DNA of 64,000 bases. It comes from Bacteroidota bacterium. GTDB taxonomy: Bacteria > Bacteroidota > Ignavibacteria > SZUA-365. Where the stretch lies: positions 39,427-103,426 of the forward strand of contig JAEYUG010000073.1 of the NCBI GenBank assembly GCA_023432805.1, given 5' to 3'. The notes beneath the pieces were generated by a model, which had not been told where the DNA came from, searched no databases, and saw nothing but the letters and a program-made list of their open reading frames with translations. Each line of letters opens with the position of its first letter. Positions within the stretch are counted from its first letter, which is position 1. Below, piece by piece: positions 35,601-44,817 of this stretch. Both the position numbers and the translations under genes were made by a program.

Positions 35601-38600
35601 TGCTGACTCCACCAGCATCCTCGTTACCATCAATCCGAATCCCGGTGCGACCATCACGGGCGCACCACTCACGTTCTGTCAGGGCGACGGCGTCACTCTT
35701 AGTGCGAACACCGGGACGGGATTCCTGTATCAGTGGAGGAAGGATGGATCGAACATCACGGGCGCGAATGCAGTGACCTATCGCGCAACGCAGGCGGGAA
35801 GCTACCGAGTGATCGTCACCAATCCCCAGGGCTGCAGCGACACCTCGGCCGCCGTCACTGTCGTCGTGAATCCAAAGCCCGGAGCGACCATCACCGCGAT
35901 GGGACCGCTCACCTTCTGCGAACCCGGTGGCGTGCTGCTCAACGCGAACACGGGAGCCGGGTACACCTACGTGTGGCAGCGCAACACCACGACCATCGGC
36001 GGTGCGAACGGCGCCGGCTACGTCGCCACACAATCCGGAGCTTATCGCGTGATCGTGACCACGGCGCAGGGATGCAGCGACACCTCTGCCGCAGTCAACG
36101 TCACCGTGCATCCGCGGCCCGGTGCGGCCATCACGGCCAATGGTCCGACGACCTTCTGCGATCCCGGTAGCGTTCAGCTCACGGCGACACCGGCAACCGG
36201 CGTGACCTATGTCTGGCAGCGCAATGCGATTCCGATCTCCGGCGCGACGTCCCAGAACTACACCGCGACGCAGGACGGCGCGTACCGCGTGATCGTCACG
36301 AACACGAACGGCTGCATCGATACGTCGACCGTCATCATCGTGACCGTCAACACGCCACCCATCGCCACGCTGACCGGCGTGCCGACAACCGTGTGTGAAG
36401 GGCAGAGTGCGGTGCTGACCTCCAGTTCGGGTGCGGCCTACGCCTGGCAGCGCAACGGTGCGACGATCAGCGGTGCGAATGCGCAGGTGTACAACGCAAC
36501 GCAGACGGGAGCGTACCGCGTGATCATATCGAACGGTCCAGGTTGTGCTGACACATCCGATGTCGTGAACGTCACGGTCAATCCCAGGCCCACGGCGGGT
36601 GTCACCGCGGGTGGACCCACGACCTTCTGCGATCCGGGCAGCGTGCTGTTGACCGCCTCGCCCGCAACCAGCGTGACCTACACGTGGCAGTTGAACGGCT
36701 CCACGATCGGCGGCGCCACGGCGCAGACCTACCTCGCCACGCAGGCGGGATCCTTCCGTGTGATCGTCACCAACACCTTCGGGTGCAGCGACACCTCCAC
36801 GGCTATTCTCGTCACCGTGCAGCCGCGTCCGGGTGCGACCATCACACCCGCCGGACCCATCACACTCTGCCAGGGGCAGAGCGCGCTCCTTTCGGCCAAT
36901 ACGGGACTCGGGCTGACGCATGTCTGGCAGCGCGATGGTGCGAACATCCCCGGCGCCACGAATCCGACCTACGCGGCGACGCAGCTCGGCCTGTACCGCG
37001 TGATCGTCACGAGCAACGCGGGGTGCAAGGATACCTCGGCGGTCGTGCAGGTGATCGTCAATCCCAAGCCGACGGCGGGACTTTCCGCTGGTGGTCCCCT
37101 TGTCTTCTGCGTGCCCGGATCGGTACAGCTCACCGCCACTCCGGCTACGGGTGTGACGTATGTGTGGTTCTCGAACGGATCGGTGATTCCCGGTGCATCG
37201 ACATCGACGTATACCTCGTCGACGTCGGGCACGTTCCGCGTGATCGTGACCAACAGCTTCGGTTGCAGCGACACCTCCGCAGCCGTGACCGTGACAGCGC
37301 AACCGCGACCCAATGCGACGCTCGTCGCTTCGCCTCCCACCATCTGCGAGGGATCCGCATCCGTGCTCACTGCGGTCAACGGGAGCGGCTATTCGTACAC
37401 CTGGCAGCGTGATGGTGTCACGATCGGCGGTGCAGCGGGACTGACGTACCTGGCCACGCAGGCGGGTTCCTATCGCGTGATCGTGACGGGTCCGGGAAAC
37501 TGTTCCGACACATCGGCGGTGGTGACCCTTGCGGTGCTGCCGCGTCCCGATGTGACGATCGCAGCTCAGGGACCCACGGTCTTCTGCGATCCGGAGACGG
37601 TCATGCTGCAGGCGACGGCTTCCCCCGGAACGACGATTCAGTGGGAGAGAAACACCTCGGTGATTCCCGGCGCGACGACATCCTCACTACGAGTGGGGCA
37701 GAGTGGCATCTACCGCGCGATCGTACGTGACGGCAACGGGTGCACCGACACGTCGGCGAACATTACAATTGTCGTGCATCCTCGCGCGGGTGCGGCGATC
37801 ACGCCTCCGGGTCCCGTGGTGCTCTGCGAGGGTAGCATCGTACCGCTCGCAACGGTGACGGGTGCGGGCTTCCAGTATGAATGGCAGCGTGATGGGACGA
37901 CGATCGCCGGAGCGACATCCGCGAACTATGATGTGCGCAACCCGGGTTCGTATGTCGTGATCATCCGTACGCAGTACGGCTGCATCGACACGTCGGCTGC
38001 AGTGGACGTGTCGGTGGGCGAGCTGCCCACGCAGCGGATCGAGGGCAAGACCGCTGTCTGTCCGAACACCGTGGCGCCGTACTATGTGACGCAGTCAGCG
38101 GGATTCACGTTCACGTGGCGTGTCGACAACGGCACGATTCTCGGTGGACAGTCCACGCACATGATTGACGTGCGCTGGGGCACGCCCGGCACGGGCATGG
38201 TGTGGGTCACGATCACGAACAGTGCGACGGGATGTTCGCGCGATACGATGCTGCAGGTGCAGATCGCCTCCTCGCTGCGTCCCGTGATCAAGTCGAACGG
38301 TCCCAGTGTGCTCTGCGAGGGAGATTCGGTGCTGCTCGACGCCGGCGCGGGATATGCCACCTACAACTGGTTCCTCAACAGCGTGTCGACGGGTGTGACG
38401 ACGCGCACACTTACGGCTACGCTGCCGGGCATCTACACGGTGGATGTGGCCGAGGCAAACGGCTGCTCGGGGACGTCGGAGCCTTTCGTGCTCTCGGTGC
38501 AGGCCAAGCCGCGATTCGTGCTGTTCGCCGATGGACCCGCCTCCGTGTGCGAGGGCCAGCGTGTGCGCCTGCGCGTGACCGTCGAGCCGCCTTCCGCGCT

Positions 38601-41600
38601 GACCTGGCTGCGTGACGGCAGGGAGATCCTTGGTGCCACGGGCGATTCCTATGTGACCGCCCAGCCGGGTGTGTATCGCGTCACGGGCCGCACGGGCGCA
38701 GGCTGCTCGGGCATGTCCGACAGCATCGAGGTCGTGGTCAATCCCGCTCCGCGTGCCGTCGTCACAGCGGCGGGACCGACGTCCTTCTGCGAGGGAGGAT
38801 CGGTCGTGCTGCGCGCACAGCCCGAGACGGGCATGAACTATGTATGGGTGCGCAACAATCTGCCGCTTCCCGGAGCGACGAGCGTATCACAGACTGCCAC
38901 GCAGTCCGGCGCCTACCAGGTGATCGTCACAGACCAGCGCACCGGATGTTCGGATACATCCGATGTGCTCGTGGTCACGGCCAATTCCATTCCGGTCGCA
39001 CGCATCACCGGTACGCCGGTGTTCTGCGCCGGCGGCAGCACCACGCTCACAGCCGACAATCCCCGCGGCAGCGTGCGCTGGTCCAGTGGAGAGACGACCC
39101 CGAGCATCACGGTCACACAACCGGGACTCTACGAACTCGTCGTGACCGACACGGGTGGTTGTTCGTCGAAGACCTCGCTGCTCGTGACCGCGCTGCCGAC
39201 GCCCGTGCTGGCGATCCAGGGTTCGCGCAGCATCTGCGCCGGCGGCCAGGCCACGCTCGACGCGCGTACCGGCTTCGCCTCGTACCAGTGGTCCACCGGC
39301 GAGCGCACCCAGCGCATCACGGTTCGCAACGCAGGCATCTTTGCCGTGACCGTCACCGATTCTGCCGGATGCTCGGCGAGCGACACTGTCGAAGTCATCG
39401 AGAGCGACCGCCTGCTGCCGACGATCACGGGTCGCACCGCACTCTGCGCCGGCGGGTCCACCGTGCTCGAGGCCGACTCGAATGAAACCTACATCCGCTT
39501 CATCTGGACCACCGCCGCCGATACCGCCACCGTGCTCGGAACAACGCGCACGCTGGTCGTGACGGTACCCGGTCGCTACTTCGTGCGCATTGCTGATCAG
39601 GGCGGATGCGAGGGCAGCGCGACCGTGGATGTGACAACAGCCACGGCGACGCCGGCCATCGTCGGAAGCCTCTTCGTCTGCGACGGCCGTGCCGATACGC
39701 TGCATGCCTCGGCCGGCTTCGTCGAGTATCTCTGGAACACGGGTGAGCGCACGCGCAGCATCATCGTCACCACCCCCGGCTCCTTCAGCGTCGCCGTGAC
39801 CGACTCGAATGGTTGCGTGTGGAACACGTCGGTCGATGTGCGCGCCCGCGACATCACACCGACACTCGCAGGCTCGCGCACCTTCTGCACGGGCGGGTCC
39901 ACGCGACTCACCGTGGCATGGCCCGGTGCCGTCGCCTATACGTGGAGCACCGGAGAGACGACGAGAGATATCACCGTTCGCAGTTCCGGCATCATCTGGG
40001 TGCGCGTCACCGATTCGACCGGATGTCAGGCCACGATCGTCGACACCGTGCTCGAGAGCAGCTCGCTGCGTCCCAGCGTGACCGGCGCACGTGCGTTCTG
40101 CCCCGGCACGTCGACGGTGCTGGATGCCGGACCCGATCTCCTCTGGCAGCGCTGGTCCACACTCGACACGACCGTCGTGCTCTCGATGGCCCGTCAGTTC
40201 GAGGTGAGCGCGGCAGGATTCTACGTCGTCCGCATAGCCGATTCGAGCGGATGTCAGGGCATCGACACGCTCCGCATCACCGAGCATGCACCCACCGTCG
40301 CACGCATCGACGGCGACACGCAGATCTGTGGAGGAGGCACGGCATCCCTTCGTGCGACAGCGGGACTCGCCGCCTATGAATGGTCCACCGGTGCCCGAAC
40401 GAGCGACATCACCGTCACGCAGCCGGGCTGGTACTGGGTGCGTGTCACCGACAGGAACGGATGCATCGACACCCTGCGCGTCGAGGTGCGGGAAGTGACC
40501 GACATCGTGGTCAGCATCGCCGGCCGCGCATCATTCTGTGCGGGTTCGAGCGACACGCTCGATGCAGGTGCGGGCTTCACCACCTACAGCTGGTCCACGA
40601 CCGACACCACCGTCACACTCGGCACCGCGCGCACGTTCATTGTCACGCAGCCTGGAAGCTACATGGTACGCGTCGTCACGTCCGCGGGTTGTTTCGGCCG
40701 CGGTACCATCGATGTGACCGAGTATCCCCTGCCCGTGCCAGTCATCACACGCGCTGGCGACCTGCTCACTTCCACGCCCGCCGTGACATGGCAGTGGCTG
40801 CGCGACAACCTGCCGATTGCCGGTGCAACGCAACAGCAGATCACCGCAACGCTTGCGGGACGTTACACCGTGCTCGTCACCGACGCCAATGGATGCAGCG
40901 GTCTGTCGGCTCCCGTCGACATCGTCCCGGCGCTCGGCACAACCGAACTGACCCTGCTCTGCGTATCCGAGCCTGTGCATGCGGTCGGTACCACCGCCAT
41001 CGTGCCCGTGCATCTCGACCGGCTCGTCGGTGTGCAGTCCGGCTCCGCCACTGGCTATACGCTCGTCTTCTCGACCAATCCCGCGGTCGCCTGGCCGCTG
41101 CTCGCCACTGCCGGCGCAGTCCCAACAGGCGATGGTCGCGTGCAGTACCGCGTGCGCGGCACACGTGCCGAATCCTTCACCAGCGGCACGCTCGTCGATC
41201 TCCCCTTCGAAGTGCTGTGGGGCGACACCGCCTGCACGAGCGTGCGCCTCGACTCACTGCTGTGGGACGACGGCACCGCCGTCGTCGTCGACCGCTCCGC
41301 GTGCGATATCTGCGCCGATCTCTGCTACGAAGGTGGCGCACGTCTTTTCCGTTCCGATGGCGCACTCGCGCTCACCATCCGTCCGAATCCCTTCAACGCC
41401 GGCACCGTCATCGAATTCGAAGTCATCGAGGCGGGACCGACCGACATCACCATCCACGACGTGATGGGAAGGCGCATCACCACATTGCTGCATGAGGATG
41501 TTGCGCCGGGCAGGTACGTGCTGCGTTTCGATGCGTCCGCACTCGCGAGCGGAAGCTACCTCTGCGTGCTGCGCACGCCGACGCAGATCCGCACGCAGCG

Positions 41601-41619
41601 GATGGAGGTGCTGAAGTGA
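32683..41619 (+). CDS. giant SBBP/Ig-repeat surface protein with T9SS sorting domain (2978 aa)
   Basis: ATG 32683 is chosen: it puts an Arg-rich stretch and the hydrophobic ATILLAMLLAARG before the cleavage region LSAQ; the frame upstream is poorly coding. The N-terminal 290 residues are the DUF7948-like domain typical before SBBP repeats (FVVENRGQVRD, RYERIDLDFVG, VIDPSLSWSTYVG). Five to seven SBBP propeller repeats (GGSGDDHG, NFPVTAGAYQTTYGG) follow to about residue 745. Then about 25 Ig/PKD-like repeats of 75-90 residues (FCEGGSVVLRA, YTATQ-G-YRVIVT-GC-DTS), a cohesin-like domain (about 2745-2870) and a T9SS tail (IRPNPFNAGTVIEFEV). Roles are probably adhesion or carbohydrate binding; the function is unknown. 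The stop overlaps the OmpA gene start by TGATG. Confidence 0.88.
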   Translation: MIDSPVRPAAHATSPVPIRHAPAARSLLRATILLAMLLAARGELSAQRMQQLSTGGSDAWFVVENRGQVRDTDGRPRADIRAVLHAGGMRMFLREGGLSFVQIVGEPDLNDTHDSHHDHGHAPAERPASRYERIDLDFVGAQTAPRLRYEQPLAWKASFYVNGTGEAAAQMTPHRRIVAEDVWPNIDLVLTLTTTGLKYDFLVRSGGQVEDIRLRYSYNARPALRGDGGLEVRGELFALREDAPHCYHEGSGGGKVDGRFVVEEQTVRFSVEATTAPAAGATLVIDPSLSWSTYVGSSGDEYSGGVDVVQLQGAIMCGSTEGVNFPTTAGVFQPTASSAAWDGFVIRFNTAGARVWGTYFGGANALNSLQCDASGNSYMTGCSNSTQFFTSPGAFQTTRVGGQDAVIIKMLANGSLGWSTFVGGAGNDLGQGLTIDGAGSIYFTGQTFSNNFPVTTGAYQTTYGGNGDAFAARFDTAGNRTWITYLGSSTSQFGHGCITDPNGFMILTGESGTGFPTTNSVVQQTFPGGSFSAFLAKFSPAGALTWSTYFGTNTTGYGVCMVGSDPMVVGVTNGVLPGTSGSFQPTKSGGQDAWIARLNASATSIVWATYLGGSGDDHGTSVRAVNGRLYMTGCTPSSNFPVTAGAYQTTYGGQQDRFLAQFNELGQRCWITFIGGPGLDLCWNIQPSPGLGERPEHSIAVTTSGDIYTVGVTPGFFPTTTGAFQTASQGGLDAFMARFWADCTGLVVTDAGRDTTVCIGGSVLLGGTGSGNPCGGTLTYSWTPSTGLSSSTVLQPLATPTATTQYILTIVDQNLCTSSDTVTITVTGSTATISPDTSLICSGSNAVLQANTGAGFSYTWLRNGATIPGANGATYTATQTGQYRVIVQTPQGCRDTSHIAYVTIGTGPGATITAAGPTSFCQGGSVVLNANTGSLLTYVWKRNGTVIPGATSPSYTATQAGTYMVVISTQIGCADSTSILVTINPNPGATITGAPLTFCQGDGVTLSANTGTGFLYQWRKDGSNITGANAVTYRATQAGSYRVIVTNPQGCSDTSAAVTVVVNPKPGATITAMGPLTFCEPGGVLLNANTGAGYTYVWQRNTTTIGGANGAGYVATQSGAYRVIVTTAQGCSDTSAAVNVTVHPRPGAAITANGPTTFCDPGSVQLTATPATGVTYVWQRNAIPISGATSQNYTATQDGAYRVIVTNTNGCIDTSTVIIVTVNTPPIATLTGVPTTVCEGQSAVLTSSSGAAYAWQRNGATISGANAQVYNATQTGAYRVIISNGPGCADTSDVVNVTVNPRPTAGVTAGGPTTFCDPGSVLLTASPATSVTYTWQLNGSTIGGATAQTYLATQAGSFRVIVTNTFGCSDTSTAILVTVQPRPGATITPAGPITLCQGQSALLSANTGLGLTHVWQRDGANIPGATNPTYAATQLGLYRVIVTSNAGCKDTSAVVQVIVNPKPTAGLSAGGPLVFCVPGSVQLTATPATGVTYVWFSNGSVIPGASTSTYTSSTSGTFRVIVTNSFGCSDTSAAVTVTAQPRPNATLVASPPTICEGSASVLTAVNGSGYSYTWQRDGVTIGGAAGLTYLATQAGSYRVIVTGPGNCSDTSAVVTLAVLPRPDVTIAAQGPTVFCDPETVMLQATASPGTTIQWERNTSVIPGATTSSLRVGQSGIYRAIVRDGNGCTDTSANITIVVHPRAGAAITPPGPVVLCEGSIVPLATVTGAGFQYEWQRDGTTIAGATSANYDVRNPGSYVVIIRTQYGCIDTSAAVDVSVGELPTQRIEGKTAVCPNTVAPYYVTQSAGFTFTWRVDNGTILGGQSTHMIDVRWGTPGTGMVWVTITNSATGCSRDTMLQVQIASSLRPVIKSNGPSVLCEGDSVLLDAGAGYATYNWFLNSVSTGVTTRTLTATLPGIYTVDVAEANGCSGTSEPFVLSVQAKPRFVLFADGPASVCEGQRVRLRVTVEPPSALTWLRDGREILGATGDSYVTAQPGVYRVTGRTGAGCSGMSDSIEVVVNPAPRAVVTAAGPTSFCEGGSVVLRAQPETGMNYVWVRNNLPLPGATSVSQTATQSGAYQVIVTDQRTGCSDTSDVLVVTANSIPVARITGTPVFCAGGSTTLTADNPRGSVRWSSGETTPSITVTQPGLYELVVTDTGGCSSKTSLLVTALPTPVLAIQGSRSICAGGQATLDARTGFASYQWSTGERTQRITVRNAGIFAVTVTDSAGCSASDTVEVIESDRLLPTITGRTALCAGGSTVLEADSNETYIRFIWTTAADTATVLGTTRTLVVTVPGRYFVRIADQGGCEGSATVDVTTATATPAIVGSLFVCDGRADTLHASAGFVEYLWNTGERTRSIIVTTPGSFSVAVTDSNGCVWNTSVDVRARDITPTLAGSRTFCTGGSTRLTVAWPGAVAYTWSTGETTRDITVRSSGIIWVRVTDSTGCQATIVDTVLESSSLRPSVTGARAFCPGTSTVLDAGPDLLWQRWSTLDTTVVLSMARQFEVSAAGFYVVRIADSSGCQGIDTLRITEHAPTVARIDGDTQICGGGTASLRATAGLAAYEWSTGARTSDITVTQPGWYWVRVTDRNGCIDTLRVEVREVTDIVVSIAGRASFCAGSSDTLDAGAGFTTYSWSTTDTTVTLGTARTFIVTQPGSYMVRVVTSAGCFGRGTIDVTEYPLPVPVITRAGDLLTSTPAVTWQWLRDNLPIAGATQQQITATLAGRYTVLVTDANGCSGLSAPVDIVPALGTTELTLLCVSEPVHAVGTTAIVPVHLDRLVGVQSGSATGYTLVFSTNPAVAWPLLATAGAVPTGDGRVQYRVRGTRAESFTSGTLVDLPFEVLWGDTACTSVRLDSLLWDDGTAVVVDRSACDICADLCYEGGARLFRSDGALALTIRPNPFNAGTVIEFEVIEAGPTDITIHDVMGRRITTLLHEDVAPGRYVLRFDASALASGSYLCVLRTPTQIRTQRMEVLK
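35167..40930 (+). repeat. array of about 25 Ig-like repeats of 75-90 residues
   Basis: The repeats share a C-x-G-S start and a SYRVIVTNPQGCSDTS-like end, with a shift from a longer to a shorter, CAGGST-type repeat near 39000. Boundaries are approximate. Confidence 0.8.
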
Positions 41620-43778
41620 TGCACAGTTCGATCTGCACGTCTTCATTGCACATGCCACCCTTGCCCGCATGCACCTCTGCAACATCGCTCGCTGCAACAT
41701 CGCTCGCTGCAACATTGCGCTCCGCTGGGCTGCTCACTGCTGGGCTGCTTACTGCTGGGCTGCTCTGCCTGGCCGCATCACCACTCGCCGCACAGACATC
41801 GATGGATGCGAAGGAGGAGAGGGACGTCCGGCAGGATTCGATCCCCGAACCCGGTCATCGCCTCGGCGTGCATGCAGACTGGCAGTACAACCTGCACCGC
41901 AGCGACATGCGCGGACTGCCCGGCACACCGAGCTGCTGCCCGCAGTACGATGGCGGCAGCGGATCCGGCATCTCTGTCGGCGCCATCTGGCAGATTCCTC
42001 TCGCCCTGCAATGGAGCCTTCAGTTGCGCGCGGGGTATGCGATGCATGATGCCGTGCAGACGGCAATTGAGAACTCCATGGTGCTCGTCGCTGGCGTCCC
42101 CGTGCCGGCCCGCGTCGAACACCGCATCGATGCGGCGATCTCATCGGTCGGATTCGAACCCCTCGTCGGCTATCATCCCTTCGAACGATTCGGTGTGTAT
42201 GCTGGTCCGCGCGTGGCCTACGTGCTTTCGTCCACCTTCTCGCAACGCGAGGAACTCGTCGAGCCTGCCAACACGGGCACCTTCGAAAACGATCGCCGCA
42301 CGCGCAATGTGATCGACGGGGCCGAGATCCCCGGCGCTGCCTCGCTGTATGCCGGCATCACCGCGCTTGCAACCTATGCACTCCCGCTGTCGACCGACGG
42401 CAACTGGTCGCTCGTGCCCGAGCTTGCCTATACCGTCGGCCTGACCGATCTGGCCGATCAGGTGGTGTGGAATGCAGACGGCTTCCGTGCAGGAGTGGCG
42501 GTGATGTACACGCTGCCGCGCGAGATGCCTCCACCGCCCCCACCGCCGCTTCCCCCGCCGCCCCCGCCTCCACCACCCGTCATACCGCCTGCACTGGCCG
42601 TTTCGGTCACTGCCGTCGGTCTCGACCGGGACGGCCGCGAACTCGAGACTCCCCGTGTGACGATCGAGGAATTCGAGTCCCTGCGTGTTCGGCCGCTGCT
42701 CAGTTATGTGTTCTTCGATGAGAACGCGTCGAGTCTTCCCGAGCGCTACGTGCAGCTCTCGTCGGAGGAGCGTCCATCCTTCGCTGCCGACCGCCTGCAT
42801 GACATCGACGTGGTCACAGGGTATCATCAGCTGCTCAACATTCTCGGTGCACGCATGCAGCGCACGCCCGAGGCCTTGCTGCGCATCACGGGCTGCAACA
42901 GCAACACCGGTGCGGAGAGCGGCAATGTCGCGCTCTCACGCGCGCGAGCTGAGGCGGTGGCTTCCTATCTGACGCGCGTCTGGAACATCGATGCCTCGCG
43001 TCTCGTCGTCGATGCGCGGAATCTTCCCGCGAGTCCTTCACGGCAGGATGACGCAGACGGCATGGCCGAAAACCGCCGCGTGGAGATTTCATCCGATCAT
43101 CCCTCCATCCTCGATCCTCTCGTGACGCGTTCGGTCGAGCGTGTCGTGCAGCCGGACCGCATCCGCTTCGTGCCGACGGTGGACGCGCAGGCGGGAGTTG
43201 CCGCCTGGACACTGACGGTCGAACGCAGTGGCAGTGTCGTCCATACGGATCGTGGAGCCGGCCGGCCGCCGGCATCCCTCGACTGGGATTTTGCAGCGGA
43301 CCTCGACTCGGTGCGTCTGAGTGGGGATCCCCTGCGCTATAGCCTCGCGGTGGTGGACCAGGCAGGGCAGGAGCGCACGCAGACCGGTGAGATCGAAGTG
43401 CGCGACATCACCGTGCGACGCAAGCGGGAGAACCGCATCGCCGACCGGACGATCAACCGCTTCCAGCTCATCCTGTTCGACTACGACTCGCCGCAGCTCG
43501 GCCGGCGCAATGAGCGGATTCTCAATACGTTCGTGCGACCGGAAATCACGCCGTCGTCAACGGTGCGCATCACCGGATACACCGATCGTATCGGTGAGGA
43601 CGCCTACAACAGAACATTGTCGCAGCAGCGGGCGCTCAACGCCGCACGCGTGCTGCGTGTCGGCGACGAACAGGCCGCCGGTCGCGGAGAGGAGGATCCC
43701 CCCAGCAACAATGATCTGCCGGAAGGCCGCTTCTACAACCGGACCGTCGAAGTGCTTGTAGAGACACCAGTGAAGTGA
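41619..43778 (+). CDS. outer-membrane beta-barrel with two OmpA-like domains (719 aa)
   Basis: ATG 41619 overlaps the preceding stop (TGATG), so it is translated with the giant gene. The leader contains two 15-bp repeat arrays and ends SPLAAQ. Residues 60-300 are an OM-barrel-like region (HADWQYNLHRSDMRG, GFEPLVGYHPFERFGVYAGPRVAYV), followed by a proline-rich linker. Two OmpA-like domains follow: the first with LLSYVFFDENASSLP and LRITGCNSNTGAESGNVALSRARAEAV, the second with FQLILFDYDSPQLGRRNERIL and VRITGYTDRIGEDAYNRTLSQQRA. OmpA domains bind peptidoglycan. Because it follows a T9SS cargo gene, it may anchor or cooperate with the giant surface protein. A paralogue lies at 45931-48063. Confidence 0.85.
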   Translation: MHSSICTSSLHMPPLPACTSATSLAATSLAATLRSAGLLTAGLLTAGLLCLAASPLAAQTSMDAKEERDVRQDSIPEPGHRLGVHADWQYNLHRSDMRGLPGTPSCCPQYDGGSGSGISVGAIWQIPLALQWSLQLRAGYAMHDAVQTAIENSMVLVAGVPVPARVEHRIDAAISSVGFEPLVGYHPFERFGVYAGPRVAYVLSSTFSQREELVEPANTGTFENDRRTRNVIDGAEIPGAASLYAGITALATYALPLSTDGNWSLVPELAYTVGLTDLADQVVWNADGFRAGVAVMYTLPREMPPPPPPPLPPPPPPPPPVIPPALAVSVTAVGLDRDGRELETPRVTIEEFESLRVRPLLSYVFFDENASSLPERYVQLSSEERPSFAADRLHDIDVVTGYHQLLNILGARMQRTPEALLRITGCNSNTGAESGNVALSRARAEAVASYLTRVWNIDASRLVVDARNLPASPSRQDDADGMAENRRVEISSDHPSILDPLVTRSVERVVQPDRIRFVPTVDAQAGVAAWTLTVERSGSVVHTDRGAGRPPASLDWDFAADLDSVRLSGDPLRYSLAVVDQAGQERTQTGEIEVRDITVRRKRENRIADRTINRFQLILFDYDSPQLGRRNERILNTFVRPEITPSSTVRITGYTDRIGEDAYNRTLSQQRALNAARVLRVGDEQAAGRGEEDPPSNNDLPEGRFYNRTVEVLVETPVK
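41678..41768 (+). repeat. two 15-bp microrepeat arrays inside the signal peptide
   Basis: TGCAACATCGCTCGC occurs at 41678 and 41693 with a third degraded copy at 41708. GCTGGGCTGCTCACT occurs at 41724, 41739 and 41754. Each unit is five codons, giving ATSLA-like and AGLLT-like repeats in the export signal, so changes in copy number stay in frame. Confidence 0.8.
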
Positions 43779-43783
43779 TGCAC

Positions 43784-43815
43784 GCTGCACGGTGCGCTGC
43801 AGTGCACCGTGCAGC
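43784..43815 (+). terminator. 12-bp perfect hairpin after the OmpA gene
   Basis: gctgcacggtgc (43784-43795) and gcaccgtgcagc (43804-43815) start five bases past the stop. No T-run. It separates the giant/OmpA unit from the DUF5777 operon. Confidence 0.6.
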
Positions 43816-43834
43816 ATGGGACGCAGACTGTCCC

Positions 43835-43840
43835 TATATT
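43835..43840 (+). promoter_or_regulatory. TATATT -10-like element before the DUF5777 operon
   Basis: TATATTTTCC lies 59 bases before the DUF5777 start and just after the preceding terminator-like hairpin. No -35-like partner can be assigned. Confidence 0.35.
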
Positions 43841-43898
43841 TTCCACATACATCCCTCACCCATGCGGCGCTCCCTGCGTCGCGGAAAGGACCCGACTC

Positions 43899-44774
43899 AT
43901 GTCACGAGCATTCGCCATCGTCGTGGTATTCGCCGTGTCTGTGTCTGCCGCCCTCGCGCAAGATGTTGACAGCCTGCTCGACGCGATGACGGCACGCGGC
44001 ACCGAACCGGTTGTCGCCACCTTCAAGTCGTCACGCATCCTTAACGGCCACTCGATCGAACAGATGCGCGCAGGAGACCTCGACGTGCGCATCCACCACC
44101 GCTTCGGACCCGTCAATTCGGGACCAGGCGAATTCTGGGGACTCGATGTCTCCACAGTCTATCTCGGCCTCGAACTCGGCGTCACCGACTGGCTCATGCT
44201 TGGCGTTGGACGCTCCTCCTATCAGAAAACCGTCAGTGGATTCGCGAAAATGAAGCTTCTGCGCCAGGAGATTGGCGAAGGTGCGATGCCCGTGGCGCTG
44301 TCACTGTTTGCTGGGATGGATGTGACCGGCCACCCCTGGCCCTATGCCGCACGCACCGAGCGCCTTGTCGAACGCATGTCGTCGGTGCTGCAGATCCTCA
44401 TCGCGCGGAAGCTGAGCGAAGCACTCTCCCTGCAGGTCACGCCCACGCTCGTGCATCGCAATCTGGTCGAGGGACCCGGTGGCAACAACGAACTCTACGC
44501 TGTCGGAATCGGTGGCCGTTACAAGCTCAGTCCGCGCATATCGGTGAATGCCGAGTACCATGCCTTGGTGCAGACCTTCGATCCATCAAACGACGCACGC
44601 ACATCCACCCTTTCGCTCGGCTGCGACATCGAGACCGGCGGTCACGTCTTCCAGCTCATCCTCACCAATGCGCTTCCGATGTTCGAGCGCGGTTTCATCG
44701 GTGAAACGGGAACAACCTGGGGCGATGGTGGTATTCATATTGGCTTCAACATCTCGCGCGTGTTTTCGCTCTGA
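43899..44774 (+). CDS. DUF5777-family beta-barrel protein (291 aa)
   Basis: AAAGGA eight bases upstream supports ATG 43899; the 30 codons before it in frame are not coding. A signal peptide ends SAALAQ. The body matches the DUF5777 pattern: LDVRIHHRFGPVNSG, WGLDVSTVYLGLELGVTDWL, VGRSSYQKT, AKMKLLRQE and MPVALSLFAGM, with regular outer-membrane strands to the end (IHIGFNISRVFSL). It is probably an outer-membrane barrel. It heads a three-gene operon with a YceI-like and an OB-fold protein, an association that I recall from other Bacteroidota. Confidence 0.85.
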   Translation: MSRAFAIVVVFAVSVSAALAQDVDSLLDAMTARGTEPVVATFKSSRILNGHSIEQMRAGDLDVRIHHRFGPVNSGPGEFWGLDVSTVYLGLELGVTDWLMLGVGRSSYQKTVSGFAKMKLLRQEIGEGAMPVALSLFAGMDVTGHPWPYAARTERLVERMSSVLQILIARKLSEALSLQVTPTLVHRNLVEGPGGNNELYAVGIGGRYKLSPRISVNAEYHALVQTFDPSNDARTSTLSLGCDIETGGHVFQLILTNALPMFERGFIGETGTTWGDGGIHIGFNISRVFSL

Positions 44775-44817
44775 ACCATCCTTCAACCCTTCCTTCACAT
44801 AGAGTCATGGAGCAGTC

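Noticed and set aside
34864..37302. 812-aa open frame on the minus strand
   Set aside because: Antisense of the Ig repeats; high GC content keeps the frame open.
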